Below, one piece after another: positions 1 through 8,741 of a DNA stretch of 35,098 nt. The position numbers and the translations under genes were made by a program. Position 1 is the stretch's first letter; each line of letters starts with the position of its first letter. The notes below the pieces were generated by a model. That model was not told the origin of the DNA and made no database searches. It saw only the letters and a list, made by a program, of their open reading frames with translations. Source of the stretch: Candidatus Contendobacter odensis Run_B_J11 (lineage in GTDB: Bacteria > Pseudomonadota > Gammaproteobacteria > Competibacterales > Competibacteraceae); assembly GCF_000531125.1 (NCBI RefSeq), contig NZ_CBTK010000273.1:1-35098 (forward strand), written 5' to 3'.

Positions 1-2115
1 GAAAATCCGCTGGTGCTGATCGCCGCCTTGGGCGATGCGGCGGAACCGGCTCCCGCCCTGGAAGCGCCCGCCGCGCCGGCCTGGCCGGCGGATGCCGAAG
101 TCACCTGGATCATGGATTATCCCAACGGTCTGCACGCTCGCCCTGCGACCCGCTGGGTCGAGACCGCCAAACGCTTTCCTTGCGAGTTACGGATTTACAA
201 GGATGCCGAATTCGCCGACGCCAAAGGGCTGACCGATCTGCTTGCCCTTGGCGTCACCTGCGGCTCAACCCTGCGGTTCGCCGCTCGCGGCTCCGACGCC
301 CAACGGGCGCTGAACGCCTTGCACGACACGGTGCGCGGGCTGTCCGCCGTGGAACAGGCCGATGCCGAGCGCGCCCGTCGCAATGCGCTCGCCGCACGCA
401 AAATCGCGCCGGAGTGGACGCCCAGCGGCGCGCTCCGCACCGTCTATGGCCTGGGTGCCAGTCCCGGACTGGCGGTCGGCAAACTGGTGCGCCACGTCTC
501 CCAGCGCTTCGAGATTAGCGATCAGCCCGGCGACGTGGTGGCCGAGGGCGAAGCGCTGGAACAGGCGCTACTGGCGGTGCGCGCTGAGCGCGAGGAACTG
601 GAGGGACGCACCCGCCAGCGCCTCAGCGCCGCTGAAGCCGCGATCTTCGCCGCGCAGCGCGAACTGCTGGCCGATCCGGTGCTGGTCCGAGATGCGCTGG
701 CCACGATCATGCAGGGACATGGCGCCGCCTGGTCGTGGCAGCGGGCGCTGCGCACCCGGATCGATAAACTCCAGCAGATTGCCGATCCGTTGCTGGCGGC
801 TCGTGCGCTCGATCTACGCGATGTGGGGGAACGGGTGCTGGCCGAACTGCTCGGCATCGAACGGCAGCAACTCACCCTGACCGAACCTTCGATTCTGGCG
901 GCGGAAGACCTCACCCCCTCCGACACTCTGCATCTCGACACCCGTTATGTAGTGGGACTGGCAACCAGCGTTGGCGGCCCGACTTCACATACCGCAATTC
1001 TGGCTCGCACCCTGGGTCTGCCGGCGATGGTGGCGGCGGGTCCGGCGTTACTGGCCGCGCCCGACGGCGGAATCGCGGTGGTGGATGGCGGCAGCGGCTG
1101 CCTCTATCTGGACCTGAGCGAAGCCGATCAGCGCAGCGTCGCCGAGGTGATCGCCCGCCAGACCGCCGCCCGCGAAAGTCTGCGCGCCACCCGTTATCTG
1201 CCGGCGACCACCACCGACGGCCACACCATCGAGATTGTCGCCAACGTCGCCAACCCGAAACAGGCGGTAGCGGCGCTCGACGCCGGAGCCGAGGGCATCG
1301 GCCTGATGCGCACCGAATTTCTGTTCCTGGAACGCAACAGCGCGCCGGACGAAGATGAGCAGTACCGGGTCTATCGTGAAATGACCGAGGTGATGGCTGG
1401 ACGAAGGCTGATCATTCGCGCCCTGGACATTGGCGGCGACAAGCAGGTGCCGTATCTCAATTTGCCGCACGAAGAGAACCCCTTTCTCGGCGTGCGCGGC
1501 GCACGGCTGCTGTTGCAACGGCAGGATTTGCTTTATGCCCAATTACGGGCGCTGTACCGCGCCGCCCAGCACGGCCCGCTGTGGATCATGTTCCCGATGG
1601 TCACGCACATCAGCGAGATCGAGGCGTTGCGCGGTCACTGTAAACTGGCCTGCGAGCAGGTTGGCGGCCCCGAAGTCAAGCTCGGCATCATGGTGGAAGT
1701 GCCCGCAGTGGCAGTGCTGGCTGACCGCTTCGCGCCGCTGGTGGATTTCTTCTCTATCGGCACCAACGATCTCACCCAGTACACCTTGGCGGTGGATCGC
1801 CAGCACCCTGAACTCGCCGCCCAGGCCGACAGCCTGCATCCGGCGGTGCTAAACCTGATCGATGCCACAGTGCGCGGCGCCCAAACCGCTGGCCGATCAA
1901 CCGGCAGGGGCTGGGTTGGCGTCTGTGGCGGACTGGCCGGCGACCCGCTGGGTGCCCGTATCCTGACCGGGCTGGGCGTGGACGAACTGAGCATGAGCGC
2001 CCAGGACATCGCTCCGGTGAAAGCCGCACTGCGCGGCGAATCGCGGGCGGCGATGCAGGATTTGGCCCGGCGCGCCTTACGCGCCTGTACCGCCGAAGAG
2101 GTGCGCGCCCTATGA
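1..2115 (+). CDS. fruB: Multiphosphoryl transfer protein FruB (HPr-Enzyme I part), 5' end cut by window edge
   Basis: The reading frame is open from base 1, so the true start lies outside the window. The visible part begins with an Ala/Pro linker, then an HPr domain (about residues 30-120, motif NGLHARPA, phospho-His codon at 133-135). Enzyme I follows: GLGASPGLAVGK opens the PEP-utilising region, and GGPTSHTAIL carries the phospho-histidine (codon 988-990). The C-terminal barrel shows GTNDLTQYTLAVDR and the CGGLAGDP cysteine region. In FruB of this architecture an EIIA-fructose domain precedes HPr; it would be upstream and is not seen. The protein takes phosphate from PEP and passes it through HPr and EIIA to FruA, in the cytoplasm. 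The stop codon overlaps the fruK start as ATGA, which suggests translational coupling. The family call is very secure; the missing N-terminus is inferred. Confidence 0.95.
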   Translation, partial: ENPLVLIAALGDAAEPAPALEAPAAPAWPADAEVTWIMDYPNGLHARPATRWVETAKRFPCELRIYKDAEFADAKGLTDLLALGVTCGSTLRFAARGSDAQRALNALHDTVRGLSAVEQADAERARRNALAARKIAPEWTPSGALRTVYGLGASPGLAVGKLVRHVSQRFEISDQPGDVVAEGEALEQALLAVRAEREELEGRTRQRLSAAEAAIFAAQRELLADPVLVRDALATIMQGHGAAWSWQRALRTRIDKLQQIADPLLAARALDLRDVGERVLAELLGIERQQLTLTEPSILAAEDLTPSDTLHLDTRYVVGLATSVGGPTSHTAILARTLGLPAMVAAGPALLAAPDGGIAVVDGGSGCLYLDLSEADQRSVAEVIARQTAARESLRATRYLPATTTDGHTIEIVANVANPKQAVAALDAGAEGIGLMRTEFLFLERNSAPDEDEQYRVYREMTEVMAGRRLIIRALDIGGDKQVPYLNLPHEENPFLGVRGARLLLQRQDLLYAQLRALYRAAQHGPLWIMFPMVTHISEIEALRGHCKLACEQVGGPEVKLGIMVEVPAVAVLADRFAPLVDFFSIGTNDLTQYTLAVDRQHPELAAQADSLHPAVLNLIDATVRGAQTAGRSTGRGWVGVCGGLAGDPLGARILTGLGVDELSMSAQDIAPVKAALRGESRAAMQDLARRALRACTAEEVRAL

Positions 2116-3086
2116 ATCCGCTTAATTCTTCCCTTCAGGTGGTGACGGTCGCCCTCAATCCGGCGCTGGACCAGACCATTGAGGTCGCCGGTCTGCAACC
2201 GGGCGCGGTCAACCGGGCACTGCGGATGCAGGTCGATGTCGGCGGCAAGGCGATCAACGTCGCTTCCTGCCTAGCTGACTTCGGCATCAATGCAGCAGTC
2301 ACCGGGCAACTGGGTCGCGATAACGCCGCGCTGTTCGAGGAACTGTTCCGGCGCAAGAAAATCGCCAATCACTGCTGCTATCTCGATGGCCTGACCCGGA
2401 TCAACACCAAGCTAGTGGATGTCGAACGCGGCGAAACCACTGATCTCAATATGCCCGGGCCGGAACTGACGGCGGAGGCCGCAGCGGAATTGCTGGATCA
2501 AGTGCTGCAACGGCTTGATGCGCTGATGGAACAGGCCCGCTGGGTGGTGCTATCCGGCAGTCTGCTGCCGGGAATGCCGGAGGATGCCTACGCCACCTTG
2601 ACCCGGCGGATTCAGGCGGCGGGCGCTGCGGTACTGCTGGACACCAGCGGATCGCCGTTGCGGGCCGCGCTGACTGCCGGGCCGCGCCTGATCAAGCCGA
2701 ATCGGCACGAATTGGCCGAACTGGTGGGTGAACCGCTGGAATCGCTGGAAGCGTTGCTTGCCGCCGGGCGGGCGTTGCTGAACAGCGCCAATCCGCCCGA
2801 ATGGGTGGTGGTCTCGCTGGGCAGCGATGGCGCGTTATTTCTCAGCCGCGAGCAGGCGCTACAGGCTCATCCCGCGCCGGTAGCAGTGACCAGCACGGTC
2901 GGCGCGGGTGACGCGATGGTCGCGGGTTTGGTCGCGGCTCGGCTGGAAAATCTGGCGCTGGCGGAAACCGCCCAACTGGCGACCGCGTTCGCCGCCGCCA
3001 AACTGACCCGGCTTGGCCCGCATTTGCCACCGCCGGATCAGGTTCGCGCCCTCGCCCAACAGATCGCCGTGACCCCGCTCGACTGA
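2112..3086 (+). CDS. fruK: 1-phosphofructokinase FruK
   Basis: PfkB-family sugar kinase of 324 residues, the usual length. It phosphorylates fructose-1-phosphate to fructose-1,6-bisphosphate with ATP in the cytoplasm, the step after FruA uptake. The N-terminus TVALNPALDQTIEV and the GGKAINVA segment are typical of 1-phosphofructokinases. The C-terminal STVGAGDAMVAG motif contains the catalytic Asp and the anion hole. The ATG overlaps the fruB stop by four bases. The gene lies between fruB and fruA, the standard order in proteobacterial fru operons. Tagatose-6-phosphate kinase is a close relative, but the context favours FruK. Confidence 0.95.
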   Translation: MNPLNSSLQVVTVALNPALDQTIEVAGLQPGAVNRALRMQVDVGGKAINVASCLADFGINAAVTGQLGRDNAALFEELFRRKKIANHCCYLDGLTRINTKLVDVERGETTDLNMPGPELTAEAAAELLDQVLQRLDALMEQARWVVLSGSLLPGMPEDAYATLTRRIQAAGAAVLLDTSGSPLRAALTAGPRLIKPNRHELAELVGEPLESLEALLAAGRALLNSANPPEWVVVSLGSDGALFLSREQALQAHPAPVAVTSTVGAGDAMVAGLVAARLENLALAETAQLATAFAAAKLTRLGPHLPPPDQVRALAQQIAVTPLD

Positions 3087-3128
3087 GCCATTTCCAGAAC
3101 CCGAATCCAGAACAGAGGAGAATCCAAC

Positions 3129-4868
3129 ATGGCCAGATTAGTTGCCGTCACCGCCTGCCCGACCGGCATCGCGCACACCCTCATGGCGGCGGAAGGACTT
3201 GAGCAAGCCGCCAAAACGCTCGGACACGAGATTCAGGTTGAAACGCAAGGATCGGCAGGAACCCGAAATACCCTGTCCGATACCGACATTGCCGCCGCCG
3301 AAGTGGTCATCATCGCCGCTGATACCCGGGTGGATACCGCCCGCTTCGTGGACAAGCCGCTGTATGAAACTGCGACCGAACCGGCAATCCGCACTGGCGC
3401 CGCCGTAATCGCAGCCGCGCTCGCCTGCATCCCCGCACCCGTTGCGTCAATCGCAGCGGGCCTGAGGATCGTCGGAATCACTTCCTGCCCGACGGGCATC
3501 GCCCACACCTTCATGGCCGCCGAGGGACTCGAACAGGGCGCGAAGAGTCAGGGCCACGCGATCAAGGTGGAAACCCAGGGTTCCGTTGGCGCGAAGAATA
3601 CCCTGACCGCCGCTGACATCGCGGCGGCGGATTTGGTGATCATCGCTGCCGATACCCAGGTGGATAAAACCCGCTTCGCCGGCAAGCGGTTGTACGAGGC
3701 CAGCACCAAGGCGGCGATCCACGACGGCGCCGCGCTGGTGCGTACCGCGATCACCGACGCCAAGGTCACCGGCGCCGCGCCTTCCGCTGATCCGGGCCAG
3801 CAGGCCAAGGCCCAGCAAGCCACAGGCCGTACCAGCGCCTACAAGCACCTGATGACCGGCGTGTCCTACATGATTCCCTTCGTGGTCGCCGGCGGCCTGT
3901 TGATCGCGCTGAGCTTCGCGATCGGCGGGATCAATGTGTTCGAGGATGTGAATAAGGGCACCTTGGGCTGGACCCTGAATCAGATCGGCAAATCTGGCTT
4001 TACGCTGCTGGTGCCGATTCTGGCCGGTTTTATCGCCTATTCGATAGCGGATCGGCCCGGCATCGCCCCCGGCATGATCGGCGGGATGATCGCCAGCACC
4101 ATCGGATCAGGCTTTCTCGGCGGCATCACCGCTGGCTTTATCGCCGGCTACACCGTCAAGTTCCTGAGCGATCATATCCCTCTCCCACGCACTCTGGCCG
4201 GTCTTAAGCCGGTGCTGATTTTGCCGCTGCTCGGCACCGTTATTGTCGGCCTGCTGATGTACTACGTGGTGGGCGAGCCGGTCGCCGGTGCGTTGGCAAT
4301 GATCACCACCTGGCTCAAGGGTCTGCAAGGCAGTAACGCCATCTTTCTTGGTCTGCTACTCGGCTCGATGATGGCCTTTGACATGGGCGGGCCACTCAAC
4401 AAGGCAGCCTACGCCTTTGCCCTCGGGCTGATTACCAGTCAAGTGTACGCGCCGATGGCGGCGGTGATGGCCGCCGGCATGACCCCACCCCTGGGGCTGG
4501 CGTTGGCCACGGTGTTGTTCAGAAACCGTTTCTCGCTGGATGAACGCGAGGCTGGGGGCGCTACCGCCGTACTCGGTCTTTCCTTCATCACCGAGGGTGC
4601 AATTCCCTACGCCGCCAAGGACCCGTTGCGGGTGATTCCGGCGTTGATGGCGGGTTCCGCCGTCGCCGGCGCGATGTCGATGGTGTTCGGCTGCGAACTG
4701 CGGGTGCCGCACGGCGGAGTTTTTGTGTTGCCGATCCCAAACGCGGTGACGCAGCTTGGCCCCTACCTGATCGCTATCGTCGCCGGTACGCTAGTCACAA
4801 CCACCGCGTTGTTTTTCCTGAAGCGACCTCTTGAAATCAAGGCGACGCTAAAAGCTAACGCTTCATAA
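3129..4868 (+). CDS. fruA: PTS fructose transporter subunit EIIB'BC FruA
   Basis: Integral membrane permease of 579 residues that imports fructose while phosphorylating it to fructose-1-phosphate. Two tandem EIIB domains open the protein (about residues 1-100 and 112-210). Each has a CPTGIAHT loop with the phospho-accepting cysteine, and the domains are strikingly similar to each other. An Ala/Gln linker follows, then the EIIC domain from about residue 235 with multiple membrane segments and motifs such as [11 protein letters not shown] and [14 protein letters not shown]. An AGAGGAG-type ribosome site lies just before the ATG. It is third in the fruBKA operon, 42 bases after fruK, and is followed by a hairpin terminator. 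In E. coli FruA the first EIIB' copy lacks the cysteine; here both keep it. Confidence 0.95.
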   Translation: MARLVAVTACPTGIAHTLMAAEGLEQAAKTLGHEIQVETQGSAGTRNTLSDTDIAAAEVVIIAADTRVDTARFVDKPLYETATEPAIRTGAAVIAAALACIPAPVASIAAGLRIVGITSCPTGIAHTFMAAEGLEQGAKSQGHAIKVETQGSVGAKNTLTAADIAAADLVIIAADTQVDKTRFAGKRLYEASTKAAIHDGAALVRTAITDAKVTGAAPSADPGQQAKAQQATGRTSAYKHLMTGVSYMIPFVVAGGLLIALSFAIGGINVFEDVNKGTLGWTLNQIGKSGFTLLVPILAGFIAYSIADRPGIAPGMIGGMIASTIGSGFLGGITAGFIAGYTVKFLSDHIPLPRTLAGLKPVLILPLLGTVIVGLLMYYVVGEPVAGALAMITTWLKGLQGSNAIFLGLLLGSMMAFDMGGPLNKAAYAFALGLITSQVYAPMAAVMAAGMTPPLGLALATVLFRNRFSLDEREAGGATAVLGLSFITEGAIPYAAKDPLRVIPALMAGSAVAGAMSMVFGCELRVPHGGVFVLPIPNAVTQLGPYLIAIVAGTLVTTTALFFLKRPLEIKATLKANAS

Positions 4869-4908
4869 GCGATGGTGGTGGCGCAACTGTGAGGATCACT
4901 CCCATCTT

Positions 4909-4936
4909 CCCGCAGATTCCGTCTGCGGGTCTTTCC
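4909..4936 (+). terminator. Hairpin terminator after fruA
   Basis: A perfect 8-bp stem, CCCGCAGA (4909-4916) and TCTGCGGG (4922-4929) with a 5-base loop, is followed by TCTTTCC. It lies 41 bases after the fruA stop and fits a rho-independent terminator with a weak U tract. Confidence 0.6.
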
Positions 4937-5134
4937 GTTGAATTGAGGCAAGGCAAAATCCCGCACTGGCGCGGTCAATCGCACTCTGCGGATGCCGGTG
5001 GCTGCCGCGCAGACCGATGGTCCATCGCCACCAGCCCGGTTCAATATGAGTTGAACTCAGCGATTCAGAATGGGCTGATTAGGCAAACAAGCAGGTCAAA
5101 ATGATTCAGAGCCTATTGGTTAATCAATAATTCT

Positions 5135-5225
5135 ATAGCAAAGTGGTGTATGGTATAAAAAATGCTTAAATCTTTGACTGAAGGCTTGTGATTAAAGAAC
5201 CAGACCGTGCAATACACTTTGCTAT
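5135..5225. repeat. Spaced inverted repeat in AT-rich intergenic DNA
   Basis: ATAGCAAAGTG at 5135-5145 is exactly matched by its reverse complement CACTTTGCTAT at 5215-5225. The match continues inward (GTAT against ATAC) if two bases are bulged on the left arm. The arms enclose about 65 AT-rich bases. It could be a long stem-loop, a pair of regulator sites, or the remnant ends of a very small mobile element. Confidence 0.45.
5151..5159 (+). promoter_or_regulatory. Possible extended -10 promoter element
   Basis: TGGTATAAA matches the extended -10 form TGnTATAAT closely. No good -35 box sits 17 bases upstream (TTCTAT only). It would give a leader of roughly 175 bases before the gene at 5341, and it overlaps the left arm of the inverted repeat at 5135. 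This is a sequence match only. Confidence 0.25.
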
Positions 5226-5232
5226 TGCCCAC

Positions 5233-5248
5233 GGTACATGCCTGTACC
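5233..5248. repeat. Short perfect palindrome (possible operator)
   Basis: GGTACA (5233-5238) and TGTACC (5243-5248) are perfect inverted arms around TGCC. The site lies about 90 bases before the HExxH gene. It could bind a dimeric regulator or form a small RNA hairpin. Confidence 0.35.
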
Positions 5249-5340
5249 CATCCATCCAAACTCAGATGTAGCTATGATATGGAGAGATTTCATCTTCACT
5301 TCATTGGCGCAACATCAATCTCTCAATCAGGTGATGTGAT

Positions 5341-5970
5341 ATGGCGACACCCACTTTTCATGAAATTCAAGCCGCAATGACCGGCTTTCCCCGCACCCTC
5401 GCATGGACGAATTTTCGCTCTGTTAAGACTTCACCCAGCCCGCCTCATGAAGCGATGACCAGTGCCAGCTTCAGCTCAACCGGTTGGCGGGTGACTCTTG
5501 TAAAGGGCGAATATCGGATCACGGGTGCCCGGGTGAATGTGGATATAAACACAGGCGCATCCTTTGCTACTGCATCAGCCCAAACCAGCACTGATTTACT
5601 CACGCATGAACAGGGCCATTTCGACATTACGGGCCTCATCGCCCGGGATATCATCAGTCAGATTCTCTCCCTGTCCTATGATGAGAGTGTAGTGGCAGTG
5701 GTTCGCGGTGTAGGCAACTCGTCTCAGGCGAGAATCAATTGGGTCACCCAAGAGTTTCAAAAGGATGTCAATAGAATTGGTCGCGAAGCCAAAGCGGCTT
5801 TGGATCGGTTGCAAACAGATCCTGTTACCGGAGTGGATGGCATCTACGACACGCAAACCAACCATAGCCAGAACACGACCGCGCAGGCGGTCTGGAATAC
5901 CCGGTTCCAGCAAGCCAAGATCACTAACACCAACTTCCAACTCGACTTGAAGTTGGCTGGGATTCTGTGA
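5341..5970 (+). CDS. DUF922-like protein with HExxH motif, putative zinc protease
   Basis: Protein of 209 residues with the motif LLTHEQGHFDI near residues 86-96. The HEQGH core fits the HExxH zinc-binding signature, and the wider context, including YDTQTNHSQNTTAQAVW near the C-terminus, is like the DUF922 family of predicted metalloproteases. No signal peptide or membrane segment is visible at the chosen ATG, which follows CAGGTGATGTGAT. The middle of the chain is Gln/Asn/Thr-rich. The gene stands alone, with its own AT-rich upstream region and lower GC than its neighbours, so it may have been acquired separately. Catalytic activity is inferred from the motif only; the substrate is unknown. 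It converges on the minus-strand gene at 6018, and a small hairpin (GATCGA/TCGATC, 5969-5984) covers its stop codon. Confidence 0.75.
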   Translation: MATPTFHEIQAAMTGFPRTLAWTNFRSVKTSPSPPHEAMTSASFSSTGWRVTLVKGEYRITGARVNVDINTGASFATASAQTSTDLLTHEQGHFDITGLIARDIISQILSLSYDESVVAVVRGVGNSSQARINWVTQEFQKDVNRIGREAKAALDRLQTDPVTGVDGIYDTQTNHSQNTTAQAVWNTRFQQAKITNTNFQLDLKLAGIL

Positions 5971-6017
5971 TCGAACTGTCGATCGGCATGGCCTGCCGGG
6001 AGCAACTATTGGGTCGT

Positions 6018-6623
6018 CTATTGAGCAGCTAAACGCGGTTCGCAGCGATTCAGTTGTGCCCGGTAGCGGTCGGCCTGTTGGCGCACCTGTCGCGCCCGCT
6101 TCATCAGCCACGGCTTTTGCCGGTAACTGCCTTTGGCGAAGCCGTCCTGACCTTCGTGATAAGCCAGATACTGGTTATAGGCATTGTTCCTGGCAACACG
6201 ATTACGCCGGGACGTTTCGCTGATATACCAGCCGATAAAATCCACTGCATCCTCGAACTCATCGCGGTCGGCGCCCCGATTACCGGTCGCAGCGATGTAG
6301 CGCTCCCACGTACCATCCAGCGCCTGACTGTAGCCATAGGCGGAAGAAGGGCGGGTGCCGGGGATGAAACCGAGGTACCAGGTGCGTGGCGGTTGAGCGT
6401 CAGCCTGAAACGCCGATTCTTGATGAATAATTGCCAACAGCACCGGCAGCGGTACGCCCCAGCGCCGACTGGCGGTTTTGGCGTCGGCGAACCAGTCGCC
6501 ATACTCGGCGAAAATGGCGCAAGCATCGTTGACATTACGGGGTGGCGCGGTGGTGCAGGCAACCAGCAGCAGCAACACACCGCCAGACCAGCCCAGAACC
6601 CAGGGCCAAATCTGGCGCCGCAT
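6018..6623 (-). CDS. Lytic transglycosylase (SLT domain) lipoprotein
   Basis: Peptidoglycan-cleaving enzyme of about 201 residues, probably anchored in the outer membrane. The N-terminus MRRQIWPWVLGWSGGVLLLLVAC is a lipoprotein signal with lipobox LVAC. The SLT catalytic region starts with LLAIIHQESAF, whose Glu is the expected catalytic acid, followed by SAYGYSQALDGTWERY and the YNQYLAYHEGQDGF segment, which resembles motifs III and IV of family 1 lytic transglycosylases. I chose the ATG at 6623. A TTG at 6665 would add 14 residues before the signal peptide, which is less natural. It lies 80 bases downstream of the NAD(P)-binding protein gene on the same strand and may be co-transcribed. The exact subfamily is not assigned. 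Confidence 0.85.
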   Translation of the reverse strand: MRRQIWPWVLGWSGGVLLLLVACTTAPPRNVNDACAIFAEYGDWFADAKTASRRWGVPLPVLLAIIHQESAFQADAQPPRTWYLGFIPGTRPSSAYGYSQALDGTWERYIAATGNRGADRDEFEDAVDFIGWYISETSRRNRVARNNAYNQYLAYHEGQDGFAKGSYRQKPWLMKRARQVRQQADRYRAQLNRCEPRLAAQ

Positions 6624-6703
6624 CCATGCAGTGATCCCGAAAAACCTATCGCGCTGGGAGTGCAAGCGAGGTGAGTGTAGCTGGCTCAGGGTTGATCTCG
6701 CCT

Positions 6704-7654
6704 TCAGTCACGGCGGGCGACACGACGGAAGCTATCGTACAGACCGCGTTGGGTCTTGTTGGCAAAATGCATCGGCATGACGCCTTCGACTGAACACGGA
6801 GTAATGCCGAGTGCTTCCAGACCGTTACAGCCGCAAACGCTATCTACCTGCAAGGAGAGATAGTTATCGGTGGTGAAGACTTTCACCGGCAGCTTGTCGA
6901 AAATCTTCCCCTGCAACCGCGCCAGCGAATCCGGCATCCCGATCACCCAGCGCTTCAAACCCAGCATCTTGGCGACGTTTTCGACCAGTTCCTTGAAGGT
7001 GTAGATTCGCGGCCCGCACAGCTCATAGCTGTTGCCAATGGTGGCATCATTCTCCAGCGCGTTCTCGAAAGCCTGCGCCACATCGCCGACGTAGACCGGC
7101 GCAAAACGGCTGTCAGGACAGGCCAGCGGTAGCACCTTACTGAGCTTGAGCAGACTGGCAAACTGGTTAAAAAAGTTGTCATCCGGCGCGAAGATGATTG
7201 ACGGTTTGAAGCAGGTGACTGCGACCCCTTGCGCCTGCATCACCCGTTGCTCGCCCTCGCCTTTGGTGCGCAGATACTGGCTTGGACCTTTGACGGCATC
7301 GGCATGGAGGGCGCTCATGTGCAGCAGGCGTTTAACTCCAGCAGCGCGGCAGGCATCCGCCACTTTGCCCGGCAGTTCGGCGTGAACCGCACCGAAGGTC
7401 TGGGTCGAGAATTCATGCAGAATGCCCACCAGATTGATGACCGCATCACCGCCCGCGAAGTGTTGTTGCAATTGAGTGGCATCGTGGATGTCGGCCCCAA
7501 TCAGTTGCGCGTTAGGCAATATTTCGACTTCCCGGTGCCGCTGCGGATGCCGGGTCAGAACTTTGACCGTGTATCCCCGGTTGGCCAGTCGCGCCACCAG
7601 ATGTCGTCCAACGAAACCAGTGCCACCCAACACACAGATAGTTTTGATATTCAT
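6704..7654 (-). CDS. NAD(P)-binding atypical SDR, complex I NDUFA9-family protein
   Basis: Protein of 316 residues with a Rossmann fold. The N-terminal VLGGTGFVGRHLVARL is the glycine-rich nucleotide-binding motif. INLVGIL, HMSALHAD and YLRTKGEGE follow the pattern of the NDUFA9/NmrA-like atypical short-chain dehydrogenases, in which the classical catalytic Tyr-Lys pair is altered. FAPVYVGDVAQAF is a further family block. Bacterial members are often annotated as a complex I NDUFA9 subunit family protein, but direct assignment to respiratory complex I is uncertain, and no nuo genes are present here. The start ATG follows AGGAG on the minus strand. The gene is divergent from the TauE/SafE gene, with which it shares a 212-base upstream region holding a small GGGGA/TCCCC hairpin (7728-7740). 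Confidence 0.85.
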   Translation of the reverse strand: MNIKTICVLGGTGFVGRHLVARLANRGYTVKVLTRHPQRHREVEILPNAQLIGADIHDATQLQQHFAGGDAVINLVGILHEFSTQTFGAVHAELPGKVADACRAAGVKRLLHMSALHADAVKGPSQYLRTKGEGEQRVMQAQGVAVTCFKPSIIFAPDDNFFNQFASLLKLSKVLPLACPDSRFAPVYVGDVAQAFENALENDATIGNSYELCGPRIYTFKELVENVAKMLGLKRWVIGMPDSLARLQGKIFDKLPVKVFTTDNYLSLQVDSVCGCNGLEALGITPCSVEGVMPMHFANKTQRGLYDSFRRVARRD

Positions 7655-7866
7655 GCCTGTACTTGCTCCTCGCTGTTTTTATGCCGACCGCAGCGAACCA
7701 ACGCTACGGAATTATCTTGATGGGGACGGGGACATTCCCCAACATTCCGCCTTTACAATAGCCGCTTGGCGCGAAAGTGTGCGTAACGGCTGCTTCGCAG
7801 TGAAATTTACCATACATCACCCGTATGCTTCTTCCCGGAACGAAAGACAAGAATAAGGAGAGTCTC

Positions 7867-8679
7867 ATGGAATTCATTTCAGCACTCATTTCGCCGACTT
7901 TGCTGCTGTATCTGGCACTGGGCGCGTTCGCCGGGGTCATGGCCGGTCTGCTCGGCGTGGGCGGTGGCCTGATCATCGTCCCGGTGCTGGCCTGGATTCT
8001 TCACGGCCAGCAAGTCAACGACACGCTGGTGATGCATATTGCCATTGGCACTTCGCTGGCGACTATTGTGGTCACCTCATTATCTTCGGTCCGCGCTCAT
8101 CATCAGCGGGGCGCAGTGCTATGGCCGGTGGTTTGGCAACTGACGCCGGGCATCGTCATCGGTGCCTGGCTAGGCGCAGCAGTGGCTGATCAACTGTCCA
8201 GCGTGGTGTTAACCAAAATCTTCGCCGTGTTCGTACTGCTGGTGGCAGCGCAGATCGCCTTCGGAGCCAAGCCGGCGCCGCATCGTGGCCTGCCGGGTAC
8301 GCCAGGACTGGTGGCGACCGGCGGAGTGATCGGGATGGTATCGGCCATTGTCGGCATCGGTGGCGGTTCGCTGACCGTGCCCTTTTTGACTTGGTGCAAT
8401 ACCTCGATCCGGCAGTCGGTCGCCACCTCCGCCGCCTGTGGATTGCCGATTGCGCTGGCCGGATCGGTCGGCTTCATCGTCACCGGCCTGAATGCCACCG
8501 GCTTACCCGCCTGGAGTTTGGGCTATATTTATGGCCCGGCGCTGATCGGCATCGCCGCCGCCAGCCTGTTTTCCGCGCCGCTGGGCGCAAAGCTGGCGCA
8601 TACCCTGCCGACGGAAATCCTGAAAAAAGTATTCGCAATTTTTCTGGCGCTGGTTGGCACCAAGATGTTGCTGAGCTAA
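7867..8679 (+). CDS. TauE/SafE family membrane permease
   Basis: Hydrophobic protein of 270 residues, predicted with about eight membrane segments. The two half-repeats each begin with a glycine-rich block: GLLGVGGGLIIVPVL near residue 27 and SAIVGIGGGSLTVPF near residue 160. This duplicated pattern marks the TauE/SafE (sulfite exporter) family, whose members move sulfite, sulfoacetate or other organic anions across the inner membrane. The substrate cannot be told from the sequence. I chose the ATG at 7867 because AAGGAG stands just before it; an in-frame ATG at 7825 would add 14 charged residues with no ribosome site. Confidence 0.9.
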   Translation: MEFISALISPTLLLYLALGAFAGVMAGLLGVGGGLIIVPVLAWILHGQQVNDTLVMHIAIGTSLATIVVTSLSSVRAHHQRGAVLWPVVWQLTPGIVIGAWLGAAVADQLSSVVLTKIFAVFVLLVAAQIAFGAKPAPHRGLPGTPGLVATGGVIGMVSAIVGIGGGSLTVPFLTWCNTSIRQSVATSAACGLPIALAGSVGFIVTGLNATGLPAWSLGYIYGPALIGIAAASLFSAPLGAKLAHTLPTEILKKVFAIFLALVGTKMLLS

Positions 8680-8741
8680 AGCAAAAAAAACCATATCGCG
8701 CATCTCATAAGCGCGCATGACACCCCTAAGGAGGAATCCCC

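Larger units (their letters stand above)
4937..5340. other. Intergenic region with no convincing gene
   Basis: About 400 bases between fruA and the HExxH gene. The first part (to about 5050) is GC-rich, and its 71-codon open frame resembles no family I know and has no good ribosome site. The second part (5100-5340) is AT-rich and carries two inverted repeats and a possible extended -10 box, described separately. It probably holds the promoter of the gene at 5341. Confidence 0.5.

Noticed and set aside
4889..5104. 71-codon open frame after fruA
   Set aside because: It runs through the terminator hairpin, has no family-like sequence and no good ribosome site.
7728..7740. Operator or repeat GGGGA-CAT-TCCCC between the divergent genes
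   Set aside because: A 5-bp stem in GC-rich DNA is too short to claim a function; mentioned only as context.
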